45,448 nt of DNA from a virus. The number at the start of each line of letters is the position of its first letter. The stretch's first letter is position 1. The translations under genes were made by a program, and so were the position numbers. The stretch spans positions 1 through 45,448 of the IMG/VR virus record IMGVR_UViG_3300032296_000825, one strand, 5' to 3'. Below, piece by piece: positions 31,868 to 40,773 of the stretch. The notes below the pieces were generated by a model, which saw only the letters and a program-made list of their open reading frames with translations, was not told the DNA's origin and ran no database searches.

Positions 31868-32076
31868 AAACTGTAAACATTGATATTGACATGGACGATC
31901 TAGACCTTATCATCTCCATGTTGGACGGGGAGTCCAAGATGCGCGATGAGATGCTGATAGAGATAATCCGAGACGAGTTCAGCACGATGGCGGATGTCGA
32001 GAGTCTAAGAGAATCTAGAGATCGTCTCATTGTTCTTGAAAGAAAGTTGAAGGCAATCTATGCTAAACATAAGTGA
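31864..32076 (+). CDS. Small acidic helical protein between 43 and uvsX
   Basis: A 70-residue protein overlapping the gp43 stop (ATGA) and the start of uvsX. It is acidic at the N-terminus ([15 protein letters not shown]) and helical/basic at the end ([23 protein letters not shown]). A strong AAGGAGGA (31843-31850) lies 13 nt upstream of the ATG, a longer spacing than usual. No homologue recognised. Confidence 0.65.
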   Translation: MKTVNIDIDMDDLDLIISMLDGESKMRDEMLIEIIRDEFSTMADVESLRESRDRLIVLERKLKAIYAKHK

Positions 32077-33124
32077 TCTAGTGGCAGCGAGTGGTAATGA
32101 ACACGCATCCGTAGCGGATAGCGGTCTTGTGTCAGATATCCGTGGTTTCATCGACACGGGTTCGTATTGTTTTAATGCTCTTCTATCGGGAAGTTTATTC
32201 GGGGGGATGCCCGACAATAAGATCACCGCAATCGCGGGTGAGTCTGCAACGGGAAAGACATTCTTCTCTTTGGGAATTGTTCATAAATTTCTGAACGACA
32301 ATCCTGATGCGGTAGTTCTGTATTTCGATTCCGAGCAAGCAATTACTTCACAGATGATCCGAGAGCGTGGCATCGACCCCAAGCGTATTGCCATCCTCCC
32401 CGTGTCAACCGTCGAGGAGTTCCGTCATCAAGCAATCCAAATCACAGACAAGTATCGTCAACAAAAGCAGTCTGAAAAGAAACCAATGATGATCGTACTT
32501 GATTCTCTTGGTATGCTTTCGACTGAAAAAGAGATGGCGGATACTGCGGAAGGCAAGACCACACGCGACATGACCCGCGCACAGGTCATCAAGGCAACCT
32601 TCCGTACTCTCACCCTGAAGTTGGGTCAGGCAGGAATCCCGATGCTTCTGACGAACCACACTTACGATGTCGTGGGTTCCATGTTCCCCACCAAGGAGAT
32701 GGGTGGTGGTAGTGGTTTGAAGTATGCTGCATCAACGATCATCTATCTTTCGAAGAAGAAGGTGAAGGAAGGAACCGATGTCATCGGCAACATCATTCAT
32801 TGCAAACTCTACAAGTCTAGAATGACCAAGGAGAATTCTATGGTTGATGTCATGCTAAGTTATGATAGTGGTCTTGACTCGCACTATGGTCTTGTGGAAC
32901 TTGCAGTCGAAGCAGGAATCTTCGAAAAGATTGGCACACGCATTCAAGTTACAGATGGTTCCAAGGTATACGAGAAGCAAATCTATCGTGAACCCGAGAA
33001 GTTCTTCACGAAGGATGTGATGAAGAAAATTGACGAATGGGTTGGTAAGAAGTTCAAGTATGGTCAGGGTGACTCAACAGAAACAGAAATTCCAAATATG
33101 GTAGAGGAAGAGGAAAATGAATGA
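32060..33124 (+). CDS. uvsX: UvsX recombinase (RecA-like)
   Basis: A 354-residue RecA/UvsX-family ATPase. Walker A is GESATGKT (60-67), Walker B is IVLDSLGML and the L2-type Gly-rich loop is [14 protein letters not shown]. The C-terminus ends in an acidic tail (VEEEENE), as in RecA-like proteins. It carries out strand exchange for recombination-dependent replication together with 46/47 and UvsW. Preceded by GAAGG. Confidence 0.96.
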   Translation: MLNISDLVAASGNEHASVADSGLVSDIRGFIDTGSYCFNALLSGSLFGGMPDNKITAIAGESATGKTFFSLGIVHKFLNDNPDAVVLYFDSEQAITSQMIRERGIDPKRIAILPVSTVEEFRHQAIQITDKYRQQKQSEKKPMMIVLDSLGMLSTEKEMADTAEGKTTRDMTRAQVIKATFRTLTLKLGQAGIPMLLTNHTYDVVGSMFPTKEMGGGSGLKYAASTIIYLSKKKVKEGTDVIGNIIHCKLYKSRMTKENSMVDVMLSYDSGLDSHYGLVELAVEAGIFEKIGTRIQVTDGSKVYEKQIYREPEKFFTKDVMKKIDEWVGKKFKYGQGDSTETEIPNMVEEEENE

Positions 33125-34031
33125 AGTTGAGAATCCTTGTCTTCGCGAGTATGACAAGGAACATTGTTGGCAGTACGACATCCGCATCAAGAACCTTGAG
33201 AGCGACCTCAAGGATGCGGGACTCACCAAGGAAGACATGGAAAATTTCAGAGTCACCGACTTTGAGTTCAGAGTTATCAAGAGTGAAACTGACAAGAGAG
33301 AAGCGATTGACTTCATCAAGAGACACGAATGGTTGGGTAATCTTTCTCAATACACCACCCATTGGTTCGGTGTGTACTACCATAATCCCAACCAAGGTAT
33401 GCTAGGAAGAGACATCCTCGCGGGTGTTATCTTGATGAATCAACCAAACGCATTCTCAAAGTTACTAGGCGACGAGACTAAGGATATCGAAAGACTCATC
33501 AGCAGAGGTGCTTGCATCTCATGGAGTCCCAAGAATCTTGCGAGTGCATTCCTCATGTGGTGTGTTTCGTGGATGGTCAAGAATACCCAGTATAGATTGT
33601 TTACCGCATACTCTGATCCAACGGCGAAGGAGATTGGTACGATATACCAAGCGTGTAACTTTTATTATCTTGGTGCAAAGTCAGGCACGACCACGCGATA
33701 TGTGAATCCATACACAGGAAAGATCGTATCAGATCGTTTCTTCAGGGTTCGTAGTGCATACAAGAAGTATGCACAGGAACTAGGAATTGAATGGGACAGA
33801 TCATGGAACAACGATCAAAAGATGCTTTGGGAGAATATGCCAAGCGAGATCGAAAAGAAACTCAGAGATCATAGCAAACTAAAGCAATCTCAGGCAGAGC
33901 GAGTTGACTTTCCATCGAAACACAAGTATGCTATGGTGCTAGGAGCGACCAAGGCAGAGACAAAGACTCTTCGGAAGAAGTTCGAAGAAAGAAACAATAT
34001 ACTACCTTATCCCAAACAGAGGGGAAAATGA
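33117..34031 (+). CDS. Mom-like GNAT-fold protein (candidate adenine-modification enzyme)
   Basis: A 304-residue protein. The core resembles phage Mu Mom and its relatives: [20 protein letters not shown] and [10 protein letters not shown] (beta strands), [31 protein letters not shown] and then [20 protein letters not shown] with NFYYLG (about 165-190). In Mu, Mom makes N6-(methylcarbamoyl)adenine in DNA to evade restriction; the TAYSDPxxxxxGTIYxAxxF pattern is the most diagnostic element. The C-terminal ~90 residues are basic and extra. It sits between uvsX and the helicase. The reaction is inferred from the family only. Confidence 0.7.
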   Translation: MNEVENPCLREYDKEHCWQYDIRIKNLESDLKDAGLTKEDMENFRVTDFEFRVIKSETDKREAIDFIKRHEWLGNLSQYTTHWFGVYYHNPNQGMLGRDILAGVILMNQPNAFSKLLGDETKDIERLISRGACISWSPKNLASAFLMWCVSWMVKNTQYRLFTAYSDPTAKEIGTIYQACNFYYLGAKSGTTTRYVNPYTGKIVSDRFFRVRSAYKKYAQELGIEWDRSWNNDQKMLWENMPSEIEKKLRDHSKLKQSQAERVDFPSKHKYAMVLGATKAETKTLRKKFEERNNILPYPKQRGK

Positions 34032-34348
34032 TGACAGAAAAGTATCAGATAGTCGAGGGAAAAGAAACTGGAGAAGTTGCCATCAAACTTTTGGAGCATC
34101 CCTTTGAGGGGGTTGTCGTCAAGATCGGAAAAGTTGCGATCAACGAAAGAGGTGATGGGACAGCATCACTAGCATTCGACTATGACATCCTCAAGGGCAA
34201 TCCCGAAGAACTTGGTGACGCAGACGAGTTCGGTAAAGTCATCGGTGACATTATCGTTGATATCCTAGAAAACCATTCAGACGAGATTTTGGAGAGCGAT
34301 AATGGAAACGACGGAGAAGACAATTCTTCGCAACCTAACGCAGAATGA
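34028..34348 (+). CDS. Small acidic protein upstream of helicase, unknown
   Basis: A 106-residue protein: a beta-rich core (YQIVEGKETGEVAIKLLEHP, GVVVKIGKVAINE) and an acidic, disordered C-terminus. It overlaps the Mom-like gene by 4 bp and the helicase gene by 47 bp. Genes of similar appearance precede helicase or recombination genes in marine T4-like phages, but no function is known to me. Confidence 0.65.
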   Translation: MMTEKYQIVEGKETGEVAIKLLEHPFEGVVVKIGKVAINERGDGTASLAFDYDILKGNPEELGDADEFGKVIGDIIVDILENHSDEILESDNGNDGEDNSSQPNAE

Positions 34349-35717
34349 AGACTACTCAAGAAAGGTCATTCCTTTCCTTAAGGATGAATACTTCAAGAAT
34401 CAGTCGGACAAGTTTATCTTCCTTCTCATCAAGGATCATATTACAAAGTACAATAGTCTCCCCACAGGGGAGGTGTTGCAAATCATGTTGGATGAAAAGT
34501 CCGATGTCAGCGAATTGCTGTACAAGGAATCAATTGAACTCATCCAAGATATCTCTATTGTAAAAGAAGGGATTGACATCAAGTGGTTGACCGATCTGAC
34601 AGAGAACTTCTGCAAGGATCGTGCTATCTACAACGCCATCTTGGAGTCTATTCAGATCATTGATGGAAAGTCGAAGACTAAGACCAAGAATGCGCTACCA
34701 CAGATTCTATCTGATGCTCTTTCGGTTTCATTTGACGAGCATATTGGTCACGACTATCAGGGAGATGCAGAAACCCGCTTTGACTTCTACCACAAGGTCG
34801 AGACTAGAATCCCGTTTGATCTAGAGTTCTTTAATCGAATCACCAACGGTGGAACTCCGAACAAGACTCTTAACATAATTCTTGCGGGAACAGGTGTAGG
34901 TAAGTCGCTGTTCATGTGTCACCATGCAGCAGCGTGTTATGCAGCGAACAAGAATGTCCTCTACATAACTTGTGAGATGGCAGAGGAGAGAATCGCGGAA
35001 CGCATTGACGCGAATCTAATGGACATCACTCTTGATGATCTTAAGATTCTCCCAAAGGCATCTTATGATAAGAAAATCACGCGGGTCACGGAGAACATTC
35101 AATCTAGACTCATCATCAAGGAGTATCCTACTGCAACTGCCACCGTGCAGCATTTCAGAATCCTTCTTGAAGAGTTGAAGTTGAAGAAGAACTTTACACC
35201 CGACATCATCTTCATTGACTATCTAAACATCTGTGCGTCAAGTAGGTTCAAGGCAGGGGCAAATGTAAACTCATATACTCTAATCAAGGCAATCGCTGAA
35301 GAAATCAGAGGTCTTGCAGTCGAGTATAATGTTCCCGTCTTCTCTGCCACACAAACCAATCGCACAGGATTTTCAAGTAATGATGTGGGACTTGAGGATA
35401 CATCCGAATCATTCGGACTTCCTGCAACAGCAGACTTCATGTTCGCATTGATTTCAACAGAAGAATTGGAAGAGAACGGAACCATACTTGTCAAGCAGTT
35501 GAAGAACAGGTATAATGATGTGTACGCCAACAAGAAGTTCGTGGTTGGCATCAATCGTGGAAAGATGAAATTGTCCGATGTGGACAACACCAATGTAAAC
35601 CTTCAAGGAAGTAATCAAGAAGAAACAGATATTGGAGTAGGAGCAGGTTTTGATGGTCGTAACTTCGATGAGAAGTTTAAATCTAGTCGTGATAAACTAA
35701 GGCAACTAAAGGTATGA
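34302..35717 (+). CDS. 41: Replicative helicase (gp41, DnaB-like)
   Basis: A 471-residue RecA-fold hexameric helicase (T4: 475 aa). The N-terminal helical domain is followed by Walker A AGTGVGKS (195-202), CEMAEERIAER (H1a-like), Walker B IIFIDYLNI and the H3/H4 region (VFSATQTNR, LKNRYNDV). It unwinds 5'-3' on the lagging strand with the gp61 primase. The start lies inside the preceding gene, suggesting coupling. Confidence 0.96.
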   Translation: METTEKTILRNLTQNEDYSRKVIPFLKDEYFKNQSDKFIFLLIKDHITKYNSLPTGEVLQIMLDEKSDVSELLYKESIELIQDISIVKEGIDIKWLTDLTENFCKDRAIYNAILESIQIIDGKSKTKTKNALPQILSDALSVSFDEHIGHDYQGDAETRFDFYHKVETRIPFDLEFFNRITNGGTPNKTLNIILAGTGVGKSLFMCHHAAACYAANKNVLYITCEMAEERIAERIDANLMDITLDDLKILPKASYDKKITRVTENIQSRLIIKEYPTATATVQHFRILLEELKLKKNFTPDIIFIDYLNICASSRFKAGANVNSYTLIKAIAEEIRGLAVEYNVPVFSATQTNRTGFSSNDVGLEDTSESFGLPATADFMFALISTEELEENGTILVKQLKNRYNDVYANKKFVVGINRGKMKLSDVDNTNVNLQGSNQEETDIGVGAGFDGRNFDEKFKSSRDKLRQLKV

Positions 35718-35899
35718 AGAACAGAGAATACAAGAAATTTTCGGATCGTCGCCCCGCCGAGAAGCGGTTCAATCTAAATCCCTCGTACATGAGTCCTGAG
35801 TGGATCGAAGAGTATCGTATGTGGTACGAAAACTGGCGCAGAGATTGTTGGAATGAGCGTTTCAATCAAATCAATAACCGCAATGACTACAATCAATGA
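35714..35899 (+). CDS. Small Trp/Arg/Asn-rich protein between 41 and 61
   Basis: A 61-residue basic, aromatic protein (FNLNPSYMSPEWIEEYRMWY, ENWRRDCWNERFNQINN). Overlaps by 4 bp with both the helicase and primase genes, indicating one translational chain. No homologue recognised. Confidence 0.65.
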   Translation: MKNREYKKFSDRRPAEKRFNLNPSYMSPEWIEEYRMWYENWRRDCWNERFNQINNRNDYNQ

Positions 35900-36975
35900 A
35901 TCTATATGTTGACAAAAAGTTTGTGAACTTTCTTTCGGGTTCACTTGAAAAGTTCGCATGGAAGAAGGAAAATCTTGCAAATTGCAGATGTCCTATCTGC
36001 GGAGACTCTCAATCAAATCCAAACAAATGTAGAGGATACTTCTTCGAAAAGGATGGTTCCTATTACTACAAATGTCATAACTGTGGAGTAAGTCTTTCTC
36101 TCTACTCTTTCATGGAGAAGGTTTCACCATCGTTGGTTGCGGAATACCAACTAGAAAGATACAAGTCAAATCAAGTAAAGAAACCAAAGCGACCGAAGAT
36201 AAAGGCAACAGGTGTAGGTGATATGTTCGGACTCCTTAAAAAGAAATACAAGGAAACAGTCAACTCACAGTATCTTGTTCCTGTCGAATCTCTTGACAAG
36301 GATCATCCTGCGATGCAGTTTATAACGCGAAGAAAGATTCCAAGCGATAAGTTGTATCTTCTTCATTACACAGATGATTTTGGTTCTTTCTCAAGAGAGA
36401 TGACAGGGCAACCCGTAGAAGGAAAGGAACCAAGAATCGTTCTGCCATTCTTTGACAGCGAGGGAAACATGGTGGCAGCGCAGGGTCGAGCGTTAATGCT
36501 TCGATCCGTGACGGGTTCGATTGATAGATCGACCGAACAAACAAGGAAACTACTCCGTTATATTACGATCAAGAGCAAGGACGCACCTGATCGTCTGTGG
36601 TTTGGTCAATGGAGAGCAAATCCTGACAAGAAGATTTATGTTGTAGAAGGCCCAATCGACAGTCTCTTTCTCGACAATTGTATTGCTATGGTTGGTGCAT
36701 CAGGTTTCGATAACATTCCAAAGCATCTACAGAAGAGTGAAGGTGTCTATATTCTCGATAATGAACCAAGAAACAAGCACATTTGCGATCTCAACAAGAA
36801 GTTGATCGACGCGGGAAGAAATGTGTGCATCTGGCCTAGTGAGTTGAAGATCAAAGACATCAATGACATGGTGATCGCGGGGATGAGCGTCAAAGAGATC
36901 AAGAAGATCATCGACAGCAATACATTCAGCGGTCTTGAAGCACTATATCGTTTGAACGAATGGAGAAAGACATGA
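35896..36975 (+). CDS. 61: DNA primase (gp61)
   Basis: A 359-residue DnaG-type primase (T4: 342 aa). The N-terminal zinc-binding domain has C32-x2-C35 and C60-x2-C63. The TOPRIM region shows IYVVEGPIDSLFLDN (E then D) and YILDNEPRN, the acidic metal site. It makes RNA primers with gp41. The stop overlaps thyX by 4 bp. Confidence 0.95.
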   Translation: MNLYVDKKFVNFLSGSLEKFAWKKENLANCRCPICGDSQSNPNKCRGYFFEKDGSYYYKCHNCGVSLSLYSFMEKVSPSLVAEYQLERYKSNQVKKPKRPKIKATGVGDMFGLLKKKYKETVNSQYLVPVESLDKDHPAMQFITRRKIPSDKLYLLHYTDDFGSFSREMTGQPVEGKEPRIVLPFFDSEGNMVAAQGRALMLRSVTGSIDRSTEQTRKLLRYITIKSKDAPDRLWFGQWRANPDKKIYVVEGPIDSLFLDNCIAMVGASGFDNIPKHLQKSEGVYILDNEPRNKHICDLNKKLIDAGRNVCIWPSELKIKDINDMVIAGMSVKEIKKIIDSNTFSGLEALYRLNEWRKT

Positions 36976-37670
36976 TAGAGAAGTTAGATGTCTTGGACAA
37001 GGGATTCGTGAGGTACATCGACCACATGGGCAGCGATCTCATGGTGGTCAATGCAGCACGGGTTTCATTTGCCAAAGAAAGTTCTTGGGACGGTGAGCAG
37101 CATTGGACAGGTGCGATCATGGACAAGAAGTTGTCAGATCGTGATAAGAAACTCATCGCTTATCTTGCGAAGCACAACCATTGGACACCGTTCGCACATC
37201 CTCAGATTTGTCTACACATCAAAGCACCTATCTCCATCCGCACTCAACTCTTCAAGCACAAGGTCGGTTTTGTCGAAAACGAGGTGTCAAGACGGTATGT
37301 TAAGGATGCACCTGAAGTCTACATCCCGAAGTGGAGAGGTGCGCCCATTAACGGTGCGAAACAAGGTAGTTCTGATTTTATTGAAGGAACTACTTATATG
37401 GAAGAATGCTACTTGAATTCCGTTGAAGATGCGGTAGACTGCTACAACAATCTTCTTGAGAATGGAGTAGCACCCGAGCAAGCAAGATTTGTTCTTCCGC
37501 AAGGGACATACACCGAGTGGTGGTGGACAGGTTCCTTGGCATCCTATGCGCGTGTATACAAGTTGAGATCAGACCCACACGCACAATGGGAAGTCAGAGA
37601 ATATGCAAAGATGATCGGGGAGATCATCGCCCCACTATTCCCTGAATCATGGAAGACATTGACTACATAA
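36972..37670 (+). CDS. thyX: Flavin-dependent thymidylate synthase
   Basis: A 232-residue ThyX. The signature segment is FKHKVGFVENEVSRRY (about 86-101): a phage-type variant in which the classical RHR-x7-S is KHK-x8-S. The catalytic/substrate segment QARFVLPQGTYTEWW and the C-terminal family end (IAPLFPESW) are present. It makes dTMP from dUMP using methylene-THF, NADPH and FAD. ATG 36972 is chosen since GGAGA (36962-36966) is 5 nt upstream; 36960 is the alternative. Confidence 0.94.
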   Translation: MIEKLDVLDKGFVRYIDHMGSDLMVVNAARVSFAKESSWDGEQHWTGAIMDKKLSDRDKKLIAYLAKHNHWTPFAHPQICLHIKAPISIRTQLFKHKVGFVENEVSRRYVKDAPEVYIPKWRGAPINGAKQGSSDFIEGTTYMEECYLNSVEDAVDCYNNLLENGVAPEQARFVLPQGTYTEWWWTGSLASYARVYKLRSDPHAQWEVREYAKMIGEIIAPLFPESWKTLTT

Positions 37671-37697
37671 AGGACACTCTGAAGGACTACACATAAC

Positions 37698-39623
37698 ATG
37701 ACAAATTTACCAACACTTTATCAGGATTTTATTCACCTCTCTCGTTACTCAAGATGGTTGCCCGAGAAGAACCGAAGAGAGACATGGAAGGAAACGGTTT
37801 CCCGTTACTTCGACTTCTTTGAGAAGCATCTTAAGGAAAAGCACAACTATACTGTGACAAAGAAGGAACGAGAAGAACTTGAAAATGCAGTTCTTAATCT
37901 TGATGTCATGCCCAGTATGAGAGCGTTGATGACCGCAGGGCCCGCGTTGGAGCGAGACAATGTTGCAGGATATAACTGCTCCTATGTCGCGGTCAATCGC
38001 CTTCGCTCATTCGATGAGATTCTTTACATTCTTATGTGTGGTACTGGCGTTGGTTTCAGCGTTGAGCGTAATGAAGTAGATCAACTACCCATCATCGCAG
38101 AGGACTTCCACCCATCTGATACAACGATCATCGTTGCAGATTCGAAGATCGGTTGGGCAAAGGCATATAAGGAACTCGTCTCACTTCTTGCAACAGGACA
38201 GGTTCCCAAGTGGGATATCAGCAAGGTTCGCAAGGCAGGAGAAAGACTAAAGACATTCGGTGGTCGTGCCTCTGGCCCAGAACCTCTTGTTGAACTATTT
38301 GAATTTACAACTGCCACTTTCAAGAAGGCAGCGGGTCGTAGACTTTCCTCTCTAGAGTGTCACGATATCGTTTGTAAGATCGCAGAGATCGTTGTGGTTG
38401 GTGGAGTTCGTCGCTCCGCACTCATTTCACTATCATCACTTACCGATGATCGTATGCGTGATGCGAAGTCGGGCGCATGGTGGAATGACAATCCACAACG
38501 CGCACTAGCAAACAACTCCGCAGTCTATAACAGTCCAATTGAGATCGGAACATTCATGGAAGAGTGGTTGGCACTCTACAAGTCGAAGAGCGGAGAGCGT
38601 GGTATCTTCAACCGCATGGCAGCAAAGAAGACTGTTGCTGCTCTAGGTGATCGCCGCGATCCCAACCACAATTTCGGAACTAACCCATGCAGCGAGATCA
38701 TTCTTCGTGATCGTGAGTTCTGCAATCTTTCCGAGGTTGTTGTTCGTGCGGATGACACGGAAGAGTCTCTTGCCCGAAAGGTTCGCATCGCTGTGACCCT
38801 TGGAACATGGCAATCCACTCTCACCAACTTCCGCTATCTCTCTAGCGATTGGGTAAAGAACTGCGAGGAAGAGCGTCTTCTTGGTGTGTCCCTCACGGGT
38901 ATCATGGATTGCACTCTTACCAACGGATTGAAGGATGGTCTTCCTTCACTTCTACTCCGTCTCAAGAATCACGCAGTCGAGTACAACAAAGAGACTGCAA
39001 AGAAAATTGGAATCAATCCATCTGCTGCAATCACCTGTGTCAAACCATCAGGTACGGTGTCACAGTTAGTCGATGCTGCATCGGGCATCCACCCAAGACA
39101 CAGCAATTATTACATCCGTACTGTTCGCGCAGATAACAAAGACCCTATCTGCAACTTTATGAAAGACAAGGGATTCTACCACGAACCATGTGTGATGAAA
39201 CCACATAATGTAACGGTTTTCTCTTTCCCCATGAAGTCTCCCGATGGATGTGTGACAAGAACTGACATATCTGCAATTGAACATCTTGAACTTTGGTTGA
39301 CATATCAAAAGTACTGGTGTGAGCATAAACCATCCATCACCATCTCTGTAAAGGAGAATGAATGGATGGAAGTCGGTTCGTGGGTTTGGAAGAACCTAGA
39401 CAAGATTTCAGGTATCTCTTTCCTTCCGTTCTCGGATCATGTGTATAAGCAAGCACCATACCAAGACACGGATGAAGAAACTTACCTTAAGGAATTGGAG
39501 AAATTGCCAACAGAAGTTGATTGGGATGAACTCTCCAAGTATGAGCGTGAGGACAACACATCGGGTTCACAAACATATGCCTGTAGTGGTGATAGTTGTG
39601 AAATCGTAGACCTCACCAAGTGA
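37698..39623 (+). CDS. nrdJ: Ribonucleotide reductase, class II (adenosylcobalamin-dependent, monomeric type)
   Basis: A 641-residue RNR catalytic protein resembling the monomeric L. leichmannii RTPR type: CSYVAVNRLRSFDEIL (early redox Cys), LMCGTGVGFSVERN, VVGGVRRSALISLS, GTNPCSEIILRDREFCNLSEV (active-site Cys; read in two parts), CVKPSGTVSQL and a C-terminal YACSGDSCEI redox pair. Class II needs coenzyme B12 from the host and no oxygen or NrdB partner; no small-subunit gene is seen. It supplies deoxynucleotides for replication. Confidence 0.9.
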   Translation: MTNLPTLYQDFIHLSRYSRWLPEKNRRETWKETVSRYFDFFEKHLKEKHNYTVTKKEREELENAVLNLDVMPSMRALMTAGPALERDNVAGYNCSYVAVNRLRSFDEILYILMCGTGVGFSVERNEVDQLPIIAEDFHPSDTTIIVADSKIGWAKAYKELVSLLATGQVPKWDISKVRKAGERLKTFGGRASGPEPLVELFEFTTATFKKAAGRRLSSLECHDIVCKIAEIVVVGGVRRSALISLSSLTDDRMRDAKSGAWWNDNPQRALANNSAVYNSPIEIGTFMEEWLALYKSKSGERGIFNRMAAKKTVAALGDRRDPNHNFGTNPCSEIILRDREFCNLSEVVVRADDTEESLARKVRIAVTLGTWQSTLTNFRYLSSDWVKNCEEERLLGVSLTGIMDCTLTNGLKDGLPSLLLRLKNHAVEYNKETAKKIGINPSAAITCVKPSGTVSQLVDAASGIHPRHSNYYIRTVRADNKDPICNFMKDKGFYHEPCVMKPHNVTVFSFPMKSPDGCVTRTDISAIEHLELWLTYQKYWCEHKPSITISVKENEWMEVGSWVWKNLDKISGISFLPFSDHVYKQAPYQDTDEETYLKELEKLPTEVDWDELSKYEREDNTSGSQTYACSGDSCEIVDLTK

Positions 39624-39651
39624 TGACATTTTCTATTTGAAAGGAGAAATA

Positions 39652-39915
39652 ATGTCAAAGAATTTTGTAAGCAATGTGTGTGAGACTAGTTCGTGCTGCC
39701 CTTGTGGGTGGTTGAAGAAGAAGGTGTTTGGACTATCAATGTGTACATGGTTGATTTTCTTCGCAATTCTTCCATACTCTGCAAAGGGAGTTGTGTGGAC
39801 TGCATCCACCGTCAGCAGTTTGGTTAATAAGGCAACTGGAGTGGTCACACACCGCGAACCACCCGCACCTGTCGTGGAGCGTACTCGTCCCGAGAATGCT
39901 CGACCGAGGAAGTAA
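39652..39915 (+). CDS. Small membrane protein with Cys-rich N-terminus
   Basis: An 87-residue protein. The N-terminus contains VCETSSCCPCGW, then one hydrophobic helix (about 28-50, MCTWLIFFAILPYSAKGVVW) and a basic, Pro/Arg-rich tail. AAGGAG (39641-39646) lies five bases before ATG 39652. It is the last gene before the terminator. No homologue recognised. Confidence 0.7.
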   Translation: MSKNFVSNVCETSSCCPCGWLKKKVFGLSMCTWLIFFAILPYSAKGVVWTASTVSSLVNKATGVVTHREPPAPVVERTRPENARPRK

Positions 39916-39935
39916 TCAATACTCTTCCATGCCGA

Positions 39936-39963
39936 GGGGGTGTCCGCAAGGACACCCCCTTTT
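39936..39963 (+). terminator. Rho-independent terminator
   Basis: A perfect 10-bp stem GGGGGTGTCC / GGACACCCCC with a GCAA tetraloop (39946-39949), followed by four T residues (39960-39963). It lies 20 bases after the preceding stop and ends the long plus-strand transcription unit. Confidence 0.92.
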
Positions 39964-39977
39964 GCATACATACTTAC

Positions 39978-40550
39978 ATGGCAATAGCAGGAATCGACTA
40001 TTCACTTTGCGGACCTTGTATCTGTATCTTCGAAGGAACCCCGAAGGATTTATTCGGATTGAACAAGTGTTCTTTCTACTTCCTCACAGATACCAAGAAA
40101 TTAGCAACAGTCTATGACGGTTATATCTTTGGGGAGTTGTTCGACAACTACAACCACGAATGTCAAAGGTATGAAACCATATCAGATTGGGCGGTAGATC
40201 ATGTTCTTGGTTGTACTGATATCGCAGTAGAAGGTTATGCGTATGGCGCATCAGGAAGAGCGATCTTTCAAATAGCAGAAAACTGCGGACTGTTGAAGTA
40301 CAAACTATATCAAGCAGGAAAACCTGTAGAAATAGTCACACCATCTGCTGTGAAGAAGTGGGGTTCAGGAAAAGGAAATGCATCGAAGGAAATGATGGTG
40401 GATGCATTTGAAAATCAGACGGGAGTTGATCTGATGCGTTTGGTTACACCTGACAAGAAGTCTGTTGGCAATCCTGTGTCTGATATCGCAGACTCATACT
40501 TCATTTGCTCTTATCTTCATCAGATTCTTCGTGACCGCGATCAGACTTGA
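39978..40550 (+). CDS. RuvC-like Holliday-junction nuclease
   Basis: A 190-residue RNase-H-fold nuclease of the phage RuvC-like type. Acidic residues lie in the expected order: GIDYSLCGP (D7), AVEGYAYGASG (Glu, about 80) and a C-terminal SDIADSYFIC (Asp pair, about 169-172). It would resolve branched DNA before packaging, as endonuclease VII does in T4. The start is only 14 bases after the terminator and has no clear ribosome site. The 3' end overlaps the opposing gene by 50 bp. Confidence 0.8.
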   Translation: MAIAGIDYSLCGPCICIFEGTPKDLFGLNKCSFYFLTDTKKLATVYDGYIFGELFDNYNHECQRYETISDWAVDHVLGCTDIAVEGYAYGASGRAIFQIAENCGLLKYKLYQAGKPVEIVTPSAVKKWGSGKGNASKEMMVDAFENQTGVDLMRLVTPDKKSVGNPVSDIADSYFICSYLHQILRDRDQT

Positions 40551-40773
40551 ATTCAAACCACGCCCACATCGAAACGACGAGAACCATGAAACCCCAAGCA
40601 ATTGTTCCCCATATTTTATGATATGGTTCTACTTCATAAGTAAAATTCTGATGAATTGCGTTAGGGTCAATTGGTTTTGAACCTTTTTCATGTTCAAGAA
40701 ATACTTGACCCGTAGAACAACTTGCAAGAAACATGAGCATTGAAATCAATAAGATGATTATGAATTTCTTCAT
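40501..40773 (-). CDS. Small lipoprotein with C-terminal TM helix (u-spanin-like candidate)
   Basis: A 90-residue protein with a signal peptide and lipobox: MKKFIIILLISMLMFLASC (Cys19). A short periplasmic part (20-51) follows, then a hydrophobic helix (about 53-72, IWGTIAWGFMVLVVSMWAWF) and a charged cytosolic tail. N-terminal lipid plus C-terminal TM is the layout of unimolecular spanins (phage T1 gp11), which fuse inner and outer membranes in lysis, although the periplasmic part is short. It overlaps the upstream holin-like gene by 4 bp. Could also be another membrane lipoprotein. Confidence 0.7.
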   Translation of the reverse strand: MKKFIIILLISMLMFLASCSTGQVFLEHEKGSKPIDPNAIHQNFTYEVEPYHKIWGTIAWGFMVLVVSMWAWFEFKSDRGHEESDEDKSK

